From Desulfovibrionales bacterium GWA2_65_9 (GTDB taxonomy: Bacteria > Desulfobacterota > Desulfovibrionia > Desulfovibrionales > Desulfovibrionaceae): a stretch of 10,350 nucleotides of DNA. Under the pieces are notes generated by a model. The model worked only from the letters and a program-made list of their open reading frames with translations, was not told where the DNA came from and made no database searches. The translations under genes and the position numbers were made by a program. This document shows, piece by piece, positions 1 through 7,091 of this stretch (position 1 is the stretch's first letter; each line of letters starts with the position of its first letter). The DNA lies in assembly GCA_001799475.1 (NCBI GenBank), contig MGTN01000015.1, positions 25,703 to 36,052 of the forward strand, read 5' to 3'.

Positions 1-294
1 CGAGGGGTCGCGCTCGCCGCGCATGGTCCAGTCGCGCAGGAAGGTGTCGCTGGCCATCATGGAGGAGATGAACACCGGGCGCACCAGGTCCTTCAAAATC
101 TCGGAGTAGATGTTGTCCGAGGTCAGCGGCAGCTCCTGGGTCAGGATGGACTCGCGGATGGATAGGCGCGAGACGTGGTAGCTGATGAGCGTGGTGCTGA
201 AGAAGCCGACGCACAGGAGCAGGCTCACGCCCAGGAGCAGGGTGCGTTTTTTGGGCACGCTCGTGCGCGCTGTGGGTAGCGTTGCGCTGGGCAT
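1..294 (-). CDS. Membrane sensor protein, N-terminal 98 residues only (signalling output domain outside window)
   Basis: This is the 5' part of a gene that runs off the left edge. It starts at ATG 292-294, with AGGAG (complement of 301-305) six bases upstream. Residues 1-16 are polar and basic and end in PKKR. Residues 18-38 form one strong hydrophobic segment (TLLLGVSLLLCVGFFSTTLI), so the rest is probably outside the cytoplasm. The following stretch contains SRLSIRESI, ELPLTSDNIYSEI, then RPVFISSMMASDTFLRDW. I recall this pattern as the start of periplasmic sensor domains in bacterial signalling proteins such as diguanylate cyclases or SpoIIE-type phosphatases. The output domain is not visible, so the enzyme class cannot be given. 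It is the last visible gene of the minus-strand cluster, 39 nt after glmS, and may share its transcript. Confidence 0.75.
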   Translation of the reverse strand, partial: MPSATLPTARTSVPKKRTLLLGVSLLLCVGFFSTTLISYHVSRLSIRESILTQELPLTSDNIYSEILKDLVRPVFISSMMASDTFLRDWTMRGERDPS

Positions 295-302
295 TGTACG
301 CT

Positions 303-326
303 CCTGCCGGGCGGCTCTCCGGCGGG
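303..326 (-). promoter_or_regulatory. Hairpin overlapping the ribosome-binding site of the sensor gene
   Basis: Bases 303-310 and 319-326 can pair as an 8-bp stem with one mismatch and an 8-nt loop. On the minus strand the 3' arm ends in CAGG, which is part of the AGGAG ribosome-binding site of the sensor gene. It lies between the glmS stop and the sensor start and has no T tract, so it is not a classical terminator. A role in lowering translation of the downstream gene, or in mRNA processing, is inference. Such stems are common by chance in GC-rich DNA. Confidence 0.3.
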
Positions 327-333
327 TGTGAAG

Positions 334-2160
<1,827 letters not shown>

Positions 2161-2180
2161 GGTTTGCTCCGTCGTTTTGG

Positions 2181-2813
2181 TTAGGCTGAAGCCTTGGCCC
2201 AGAAGGCGGGCCAGTCCTGCAGCAGGGCGCGCAGGGCCTGTCCCCGGTGCGAGCGCGCGTTCTTTTCCTGGGGCGAAAGCTCGGCCGCGGACCGGCCCAG
2301 CTCCGGGTCCAGGAACAGGGGGTCGTAGCCGAAGCCGCCCTGTCCGCGCGGGGCCTGGAGCACGCGGCCCTCCCAGCGGCCCTCGGCCAGGATCTCCGCT
2401 CCGTTCGGGGCATGCGCCGCCACCACGCTGATGAAGCGGCAGCCGCGCTCGGCCTCGGGCACGTCGGCCAGGGTGGCCAGCAGCTTGGCGTTGTTTGCGG
2501 CGTCCGTGGCGTCCGGGCCGGAGTAGCGGGCGGAATACACGCCGGGCGCGCCGGAAAGCTTGTCCACGGCCAGGCCGGAGTCGTCGGCCAGGGCGATGAG
2601 CCCGGTGGCGCTCGCCACGGTGCGGGCCTTGAGCCGGGCGTTCTCGGCAAAGGTGGCGCCGGTCTCCTCGATCTCGCCCAGGTCCGGGAAGTCGCCCAGG
2701 CCGAGCACGGCCACGCCGAAGGAGGCCAGCAGGGCCTCCAGCTCGGCGATCTTGCCCTTGTTCCTGGTGGCCAGAACAACGGTATTTTTCAGGGGGGAGT
2801 TCGTTTCAGGCAT
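2181..2813 (-). CDS. rdgB: XTP/dITP diphosphatase (non-canonical purine NTP pyrophosphatase), RdgB/HAM1 family
   Basis: RdgB hydrolyses dITP, XTP and related deaminated purine triphosphates to monophosphate plus pyrophosphate, keeping them out of DNA and RNA. At 210 residues it is slightly longer than the typical 195-205. Family motifs in order are ATRNKGKIAEL (15-25), the substrate-site ENARLKA (57-63), ADDSGLAVDKLSGAPGVYSARYSG (76-99, with the metal-binding DD), GGFGYDPLF (159-167) and SHRGQAL (188-194). The start at ATG 2811-2813 is favoured because the conserved beta-strand begins only ten residues later. The Shine-Dalgarno there is weak (a short G-rich run), which fits translational coupling to the histidine kinase that ends 9 nt upstream. 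glmS follows after 20 nt. The downstream end, rich in Ala and Trp, has no unusual features. Confidence 0.96.
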   Translation of the reverse strand: MPETNSPLKNTVVLATRNKGKIAELEALLASFGVAVLGLGDFPDLGEIEETGATFAENARLKARTVASATGLIALADDSGLAVDKLSGAPGVYSARYSGPDATDAANNAKLLATLADVPEAERGCRFISVVAAHAPNGAEILAEGRWEGRVLQAPRGQGGFGYDPLFLDPELGRSAAELSPQEKNARSHRGQALRALLQDWPAFWAKASA

Positions 2814-2822
2814 CCCCGGAGT

Positions 2823-4334
2823 TTACCCGGTTGGCTCCTGTTTCGCAACCGCCAGGTGCGGGGGCAAAAGCAGGGTCACGCGGGTGCCCTCGCCGGGGAT
2901 GCTTGTCAGGTCCACGGTGCCGCCCAGGTCGTCGAGGATCTTCTTGATCATGGCCAGGCCCAGGCCCGAGCCCTTGCCCTTGGTGCTGAAGAAGGGGCCG
3001 AAGATCTTTTCGCGCAGATCCGGGGTGATGCCCACGCCGGTGTCCTCCACCTCCAGGAACACGTGGGCCGGGGCCAGGCCCGTGCGCACGGTGAGCCGCC
3101 CGCCCGAGGGCATGGCCTCCATGGCGTTCTTGACCAGGTTGACGAGGCACTGCTTGATGAGCTCCGGGTCGGCCTTGACCAGCGGAATGTCCGTGGTCAG
3201 GGCCTGGATGGGCTCGATGCCCTGGTTCTCGCAGGCCATGCCCATGAGGTCCATGGTGTCGCCCACGATGCCGTTGATGTCGGCCAGGCCCGGCGCGGAC
3301 ACCGAGGGCCGGGCAAAGGTCAGGATGCTCTTCAGGATGCCGTCGAGCCGGCGCGACTCGGCCACGATGATCCCGAGCTTCTCCCTGGTCTTCTCGTCCT
3401 GGGCCTCGCGCAGGAGCTGGTTGGCGAAGCCGCTGATGGCGAAGAGCGGGTTTCGTATCTCGTGCGCGATGTAGGTGGACATCTCGCCAATGGAGGCCAG
3501 CCGCTCGGACTGTTGCAGGCGCAGCTCCATCTGGGTGCGGCTGGTGATGTCGCGGCGGATGCACAACAGGCTCGACACCGCGCCCGAGTCGTCCTTGAGG
3601 GGGTAGATGTACTCGCGCACGTAGTGCATGCGCCCGTCGTGGTCCACCTGCGGCAGGGTGGCCTCGGCGGTCTCGCCTGTGGCCAGGGCCTGCTCCAGGG
3701 GCGACCCGCCGTTTCCTTCATCGCTCGCGCTGGAACCTGCGCTGGCGTCGTCGTTGGGAGCCGCCTCCGGCAGGAGGAAGAAGGTGCGCAGGTGCCGACC
3801 CGCCACCTCGGCCTTGGAGACGCCCAGGCGGTTCAGCAGAGCCTTGTTGCAGTCCAGCACCATGCCGTGGTGGTCGGTGAGGACGATCTCCTCCTTGAGC
3901 TGGTCGATGACGTTCTTGAGCAGCGTCTGGGTGTGCATCAGGTCGACCTTGCAGGCCACCCACATCTGGTCCGAGGACAAAAGGCGCAGGAAGAAGCTGG
4001 CCGCCGCGCGCTCGACCAGGGCCACCGTGGGGGGCAGCCCGAGGCGCAGATTCTGGATCAGCGCCAGCTGCCCTGTGGTTTCGATGACCATGCTGATCTC
4101 CGGGTGGGCGCCCATCATCTCGCGCCAGCCAGCGTACACGGGCAGATCCAGCGTTGGGGAGAAGCGCTCGCCAGCCGGGGACGTCTCGTGCAGGGCCAGG
4201 GCCACCAGGCCCAGCTGGCCGAGCACGCGCTCGTTGCCCAGGTTGGCGAAAAGCTCCCAGAAAGGCACCAGCGACGACTTGTCGCCGATGATGCCTATGC
4301 GGTATGGCTTCTCTGCCCGCAGGGAATCGACCAT
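2823..4334 (-). CDS. Cytoplasmic PAS sensor histidine kinase with N-terminal Rossmann-like domain
   Basis: The 503 residues have no membrane segment. Residues 11-110 look like a Rossmann nucleotide-binding fold: YRIGIIGD near the start, then GAHPEISMVIETTG (75-88), resembling the NAD(P)-binding half of dehydrogenases. A PAS-type domain follows (about 139-263), interrupted by a Ser/Gly/Asp/Glu-rich low-complexity insert (192-221). The kinase core has the H box AHEIRNPL with phospho-acceptor His291, the N box NLVKNAMEA (399-407), G1 EDTGVGI (430-436), F box FGPFFSTK (445-452) and G2 GSGLGLA (455-461), so it should be active. ATG 4332-4334 is preferred: AAGGAG lies eight bases upstream. An in-frame TTG at 4371-4373 would add 13 residues but has a poorer site. 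No response regulator is in the window. It heads the cluster with rdgB. The signal sensed is unknown; a nucleotide or redox cofactor is a guess. Confidence 0.92.
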   Translation of the reverse strand: MVDSLRAEKPYRIGIIGDKSSLVPFWELFANLGNERVLGQLGLVALALHETSPAGERFSPTLDLPVYAGWREMMGAHPEISMVIETTGQLALIQNLRLGLPPTVALVERAAASFFLRLLSSDQMWVACKVDLMHTQTLLKNVIDQLKEEIVLTDHHGMVLDCNKALLNRLGVSKAEVAGRHLRTFFLLPEAAPNDDASAGSSASDEGNGGSPLEQALATGETAEATLPQVDHDGRMHYVREYIYPLKDDSGAVSSLLCIRRDITSRTQMELRLQQSERLASIGEMSTYIAHEIRNPLFAISGFANQLLREAQDEKTREKLGIIVAESRRLDGILKSILTFARPSVSAPGLADINGIVGDTMDLMGMACENQGIEPIQALTTDIPLVKADPELIKQCLVNLVKNAMEAMPSGGRLTVRTGLAPAHVFLEVEDTGVGITPDLREKIFGPFFSTKGKGSGLGLAMIKKILDDLGGTVDLTSIPGEGTRVTLLLPPHLAVAKQEPTG

Positions 4335-4368
4335 GTGCTGGGCTCCTTGCGCCGGGGGGACGCTCGCT

Positions 4369-4439
4369 TGCAAACACGTAAGCTCACCCTACAGGAGTTG
4401 GTGCAAAGTGCAATGCCTTGCTGCAAATGAATCTGCAAA
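4369..4439. repeat. Cluster of five TGCAAA/TGCAAT boxes in the divergent intergenic region
   Basis: TGCAAA occurs at 4369, 4402, 4422 and 4434, and TGCAAT at 4409, all in the same orientation. Start-to-start distances are 33, 7, 13 and 12 bases. The cluster lies between the histidine kinase and rimO starts and overlaps the promoter-like elements described here. Its AT-richness stands out from the surrounding GC-rich DNA. It could be an array of binding sites for a transcription factor that acts on one or both divergent units. The boxes are short, so chance in an AT-rich patch remains possible. Confidence 0.4.
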
Positions 4440-4446
4440 ATAGTGT
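4418..4446 (+). promoter_or_regulatory. Candidate sigma-70 promoter for rimO
   Basis: TTGCTG (4418-4423) and TAGTGT (4441-4446) are 17 bases apart. That is the right spacing, but the -10 matches consensus at only three positions. An overlapping TAATAT (4446-4451) is a better -10 but has no -35 at the proper distance. The predicted start near 4453 would leave about a 20-nt leader before the rimO ATG. Confidence 0.25.
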
Positions 4447-4464
4447 AATATTGGAACATGTAAA
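4437..4464 (-). promoter_or_regulatory. Candidate sigma-70 promoter for the histidine kinase-rdgB-glmS cluster
   Basis: On the minus strand TTTACA (complement of 4459-4464) matches the -35 consensus at five of six bases. TATTTT (complement of 4437-4442) matches the -10 at four, with 16 bases between them. Transcription would start near 4430, giving a leader of about 95 nt that contains several TGCAAA boxes. The element overlaps the rimO promoter candidate and the rimO ribosome-binding site, so the two units may interfere with each other. Confidence 0.35.
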
Positions 4465-4473
4465 GGAATCCTG

Positions 4474-5787
4474 ATGTCCAAAGTCCGCGTGCACACCATC
4501 AGCCTGGGCTGCCCCAAAAACCGCGTGGACACCGAGCGGCTGCTTGGCGTGCTGGGCCGAAATTTCGCCCCGGCCGAGGCCGTGGACGGGTCCGACCTCG
4601 TGCTCATCAATACCTGCGGGTTCATCCGCCCGGCGGTGGAGGAGTCCGTGGAGACCATCCTGGCCGCCATCCGCGAGGTGGCGGAACTGACCCCGCGCCC
4701 GGCGCTGGCCGTCACCGGCTGCCTGGTGAGCCGCTACGGCCAGGCCGATCTCGCCGCCGACCTGCCCGAGGTCGACATCTGGCTCTCCACGCGTGAGCTG
4801 GAAAAGTGGCCCGGCCTTGTGGGCGCGGCCCTGGGCAAAAAGAAGCTTGAGGCCCTTGGCCCGCGCCGCCTGAGCACCGGGCCTGCCTTCGCCTATCTCA
4901 AGGTCAGCGAGGGCTGCTCGCACAAGTGCGCCTTCTGCACCATTCCGAGCATCCGCGGACACCACGTCAGCCGCCCCCTGGACGACCTGGAGCGCGAGGC
5001 GCGCCTCTTGGTCACGCAGGGCGGCGTGCCGGAGCTGGTCATCGTGGGCCAGGACGTGACCTCCTACGGCCACGATTTGGGCCTCAAGGACGGCCTCAAG
5101 CATTTGCTGGACCGGCTCCTGCCCATCAAGGGCCTGCGTTGGCTCAGGCTCATGTACCTGTACCCGGCCGGGCTCACCGACGGCCTGCTCAAGCACATGG
5201 CGGGCCTGACCGGACCGGGAAGTCCGCTGCTGCCTTATTTTGACATCCCCCTGCAGCACGCCCACCCGGAGATTCTTGCCGCCATGGGCAGGCCCTTTGC
5301 CAAGGACCCCTCGCTGGTCATCGAGCGCGTGCGCAGGCACTTCCCGGACGCGGCCCTGCGCACCAGCCTCATCGTGGGCTTCCCCGGCGAAACCGACGCG
5401 CACTTCAAGGCCCTCAAGGACTTTGTCGCGCGCACGAAGTTTGCGCACCTGGGCGTGTTCCCCTACCACCAGGAGGAGGGCACCCCGGCGGCCGGCCTGC
5501 CCGGACAGGTGTCCCAGGGCGTCAAGACCCGGCGCAAGAACGCCCTCATGAAGCTCCAGGAGACCATCAGCCGCGAGCATCTGGCCAGCCTGGTCGGCTC
5601 GCGCCTGGAGGTGCTGGTGGAGGAGCCGAGCCCGGAATGGCCGGGCCTGCACGTTGGCCGCGTGTGGTTCCAGGCCCCGGAGGTCGACGGCGTGACCTAC
5701 GTCAGCGGACCCAAGGTCAAACCCGGCAAGATGGTCATGGCCGACATCGAACAGGCCCAGAGCTACGACCTGGTGGCCCTAGCGTAA
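4474..5787 (+). CDS. rimO: Ribosomal protein S12 methylthiotransferase RimO
   Basis: RimO is a radical S-adenosylmethionine enzyme that adds a methylthio group to a conserved aspartate of ribosomal protein S12. Its 437 residues fit the family. The N-terminal UPF0004 domain has ISLGCPKNRVDTE with Cys13, INTCGF with Cys48 and TGCLVSRY with Cys83, which bind the auxiliary 4Fe-4S cluster. The radical SAM motif CSHKCAFC (Cys148, Cys152, Cys155) holds the second cluster. YFDIPLQH (255-262), VGFPGET (301-307) and FPYHQEEGTPAA (329-340) follow, with a TRAM substrate-binding domain at about 372-435. SLGCPKN together with CSHKCAFC separates RimO from the tRNA-modifying MiaB and MtaB. AAAGGA (4462-4467) lies six bases before the ATG. 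It is divergent from the histidine kinase. The DUF1003 gene follows after 52 nt and may share the transcript. Confidence 0.97.
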   Translation: MSKVRVHTISLGCPKNRVDTERLLGVLGRNFAPAEAVDGSDLVLINTCGFIRPAVEESVETILAAIREVAELTPRPALAVTGCLVSRYGQADLAADLPEVDIWLSTRELEKWPGLVGAALGKKKLEALGPRRLSTGPAFAYLKVSEGCSHKCAFCTIPSIRGHHVSRPLDDLEREARLLVTQGGVPELVIVGQDVTSYGHDLGLKDGLKHLLDRLLPIKGLRWLRLMYLYPAGLTDGLLKHMAGLTGPGSPLLPYFDIPLQHAHPEILAAMGRPFAKDPSLVIERVRRHFPDAALRTSLIVGFPGETDAHFKALKDFVARTKFAHLGVFPYHQEEGTPAAGLPGQVSQGVKTRRKNALMKLQETISREHLASLVGSRLEVLVEEPSPEWPGLHVGRVWFQAPEVDGVTYVSGPKVKPGKMVMADIEQAQSYDLVALA

Positions 5788-5839
5788 GGGCAGAGTCTCC
5801 GGCGGCCAGCATCGGCACCGGCAAAACAAGGACGTGAGC

Positions 5840-6349
5840 ATGTCCAAGCACAGGAAGCTCGGCCCGGCCGCCGCCTACAGCCACCGCGAGCACGTGGTCA
5901 CCAACGTCAACGTGGCGTTCCGGGACACGCGCACCACCGGGCAGCGCGTGGCCGACGCCGTAGCGCGCATCGTTGGCGGCTGGCCGTTCATCATCTGCCA
6001 AAGCCTGCTCATTCTGCTCTGGATCGCGGCCAACGGCTACCTGGTCTACCAGGCCACGACCAATCCGGGCTACTTCAGCGTCTGGGACCCCTACCCGTAC
6101 ATCCTGCTCAACCTGGTGCTCAGCCTGGAGTCCGCCTACGCCGGACCCATCATCATGATGAGCCAGAACCGCCAGGACGAGAAGGACCGGCTCATGGCCG
6201 AGCAGGACTATCAGGTCAACATCACCGCCGAGGAAGAGATCAAGGTCATCATGGCGCATCTGGCGCACCAGGATGAACTCATCCTGGAGATCCTGGCCCG
6301 GCTGGAAGCATTCCGTCAGGCCGAAGCCAGCGCCGACAACGCGGAGTAA
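5840..6349 (+). CDS. DUF1003 family membrane protein
   Basis: This 169-residue protein belongs to the DUF1003 family, whose biochemical role is not established. A polar N-terminal region (1-45) precedes two membrane segments, about 47-69 (GWPFIICQSLLILLWIAANG) and 86-107. The family signature sits at segment two: WDPYPYILLNLVLSLESAYA, then GPIIMMSQNRQDEKDRL (102-118). The C-terminal 50 residues are acidic and helical, probably a cytoplasmic amphipathic or coiled-coil tail. ATG 5840 is chosen over the in-frame GTG at 5834 because AAGGA (5828-5832) is seven bases from the ATG but only one from the GTG. It lies 52 nt after rimO with no convincing terminator between, so cotranscription is likely, though no functional link is known to me. 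Confidence 0.9.
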   Translation: MSKHRKLGPAAAYSHREHVVTNVNVAFRDTRTTGQRVADAVARIVGGWPFIICQSLLILLWIAANGYLVYQATTNPGYFSVWDPYPYILLNLVLSLESAYAGPIIMMSQNRQDEKDRLMAEQDYQVNITAEEEIKVIMAHLAHQDELILEILARLEAFRQAEASADNAE

Positions 6350-6360
6350 GCCCCCGGTGT

Positions 6361-6412
6361 GGCCGGGAGATGCCTCCGGCGGCCAAGGCCGGGAGATGCC
6401 TCCGGCGGCCAA
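6361..6412 (+). repeat. Two perfect tandem copies of a 26-nt GC-rich repeat
   Basis: Bases 6361-6386 and 6387-6412 are identical. Each unit begins GGCCGGGAGATG and ends CCTCCGGCGGCCAA, and each can fold with GCCGG pairing to CCGGC. The core GCCTCCGGCGGCCAA resembles an intergenic element I recall from many Desulfovibrio genomes. That is memory, not a search result. The array starts 11 nt after the DUF1003 stop and runs directly into the stem-loop at 6409-6431. Confidence 0.85.
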
Positions 6413-6431
6413 AGGGCCTGAGGCCCTCTGG
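6409..6431 (+). other. Stem-loop at the end of the 26-nt repeat array
   Basis: CCA + AGGGCC (6409-6411, 6413-6418) pairs with GGCCCT + TGG (6422-6427, 6429-6431). This gives a 9-bp stem with one A/C mismatch and the triloop TGA. No T tract follows, so it is not a standard intrinsic terminator. It could protect the 3' end of the rimO-DUF1003 mRNA or be part of a dispersed palindromic element with the 26-nt repeats. Confidence 0.55.
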
Positions 6432-6442
6432 ACTCCCCGTAG

Positions 6443-6468
6443 GGCCTGGGCCGGGGTGGCCTGGGCCG
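6443..6468 (+). repeat. 11-nt direct repeat GGCCTGGGCCG
   Basis: GGCCTGGGCCG occurs at 6443-6453 and 6458-6468, separated by GGGT (period 15). It lies in the gene-free interval between the DUF1003 and thioesterase genes. The unit is itself partly palindromic (GGCC...GGCC). Low sequence complexity makes chance or slippage a likely source. Confidence 0.6.
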
Positions 6469-6501
6469 AGGCATTGGCGTGATGGGTCGTCAGAGGTCAG
6501 A

Positions 6502-6540
6502 GCCAGACAGCAGAGCCAGATATCGTAGCCAGATATCGTA
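6502..6540 (+). repeat. Three tandem 13-nt units before the thioesterase gene
   Basis: Two perfect copies of GCCAGATATCGTA lie at 6515-6527 and 6528-6540. They are preceded in exact 13-nt phase by GCCAGACAGCAGA (6502-6514), which shares the first six bases. Each perfect unit contains the palindrome GATATC. The array ends 15 bases before the thioesterase ATG, just ahead of its weak ribosome-binding site. A regulatory role (operator or mRNA leader) is inference. Confidence 0.75.
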
Positions 6541-6555
6541 GAAAGACAGGTCGCC

Positions 6556-7056
6556 ATGAAAACGGAACTTGCGAATCCTTACCCCGGCAAGAATTGCTTT
6601 TTCTGCGGCAGTGGCAACGTCCATGGGCTGCACCTGAAATTCTACCATGATGATGAACGCTGCGAAACATCGGCGGAGTATGTTCCAGCAGACCATTATG
6701 CCGGGCAGGGCGACATCCTGCATGGCGGCATTCAGATGGGGCTCCTCGATGAGATCATGGGCTGGGCCAGTTTCGTCCATACCGGCGAGATGGCCGTGAC
6801 CACCAAGATGGAGGTCCAGTTCCTGCGGCCCTTGTACATTTCCGGGCAGCCCGTCCGTCTCGCCTGCCGCGTGACCGGACGGAGCGGCCGGAAGGTCCAT
6901 TTGCAGGCCGAGCTCGTCAACGCCGAAAACCTCGTCTGCACCCAGGCCGCAGGCATCTATCACATCCTCACGCCGGAGAAGCACGCGGCGCTGGTCCGGG
7001 CAGAGGACGCACCGCGCGCGCCCCACGCAACGCCGAAACAAAAAGCCCCGGCATGA
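6556..7056 (+). CDS. PaaI-type hotdog-fold thioesterase
   Basis: This is a single hotdog domain of 166 residues, predicted to hydrolyse an acyl-CoA or similar thioester; the substrate is unknown. The N-terminus has NCFFCGSGNVHGLHLKF (13-29), a Cys-x-x-Cys motif (Cys14, Cys17) typical of one PaaI-like subgroup. The active-site helix follows LHGGIQMGLLDEIMGW (55-70), with Asp65 as likely catalytic acid. VEVQFLRPL-like strands follow (86-93), and the tail after 140 is Pro/Ala-rich and probably disordered. Only AGG (6548-6550), five bases before the ATG, serves as a ribosome-binding site. The first 150 bases are visibly richer in A+T than the neighbouring genes, while the 3' end has the usual GC content. 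It is preceded by the 13-nt repeats and its stop codon lies in the terminator loop. It is probably monocistronic. Confidence 0.9.
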   Translation: MKTELANPYPGKNCFFCGSGNVHGLHLKFYHDDERCETSAEYVPADHYAGQGDILHGGIQMGLLDEIMGWASFVHTGEMAVTTKMEVQFLRPLYISGQPVRLACRVTGRSGRKVHLQAELVNAENLVCTQAAGIYHILTPEKHAALVRAEDAPRAPHATPKQKAPA

Positions 7057-7069
7057 CCCGGGGCTTTTT
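7040..7069. terminator. Bidirectional intrinsic terminator between the thioesterase gene and serS
   Basis: A perfect 12-bp stem pairs 7040-7051 (AAAAAGCCCCGG) with 7058-7069 (CCGGGGCTTTTT) around a 6-nt loop. It gives a T tract on both strands. The thioesterase TGA (7054-7056) lies in the loop, and on the minus strand the stem starts 23 nt beyond the serS stop. It therefore serves the two convergent genes. Confidence 0.93.
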
Positions 7070-7091
7070 CGTGCGCTTCACCTGACTCTGG

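Noticed and set aside
4371..4373. TTG as the histidine kinase start
   Set aside because: ATG 4332-4334 has AAGGAG at eight bases, while the TTG has only a weak GGTGAG farther away. It remains a minor alternative adding 13 residues.
4402..4419. Sigma-54 promoter on the minus strand (GGCA...TTGCA)
   Set aside because: The GG and GC elements are 11 bases apart instead of 10, and sigma-54 spacing is strict.
2247..4430. Long open frame of 727 codons on the plus strand
   Set aside because: It is antisense to both rdgB and the histidine kinase and crosses their boundary. Composition is that of a GC-rich shadow frame.
4384..5652. Open frame of 422 codons antisense to rimO
   Set aside because: RimO has every catalytic motif on the plus strand. 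The reverse frame is low-complexity and has no motif.
5834..5836. GTG as the DUF1003 protein start
   Set aside because: AAGGA is only one base from it but seven bases from the ATG at 5840.
6361..6540. CRISPR array
   Set aside because: The repeats are directly adjacent with no spacers and differ in kind. There are no cas genes.
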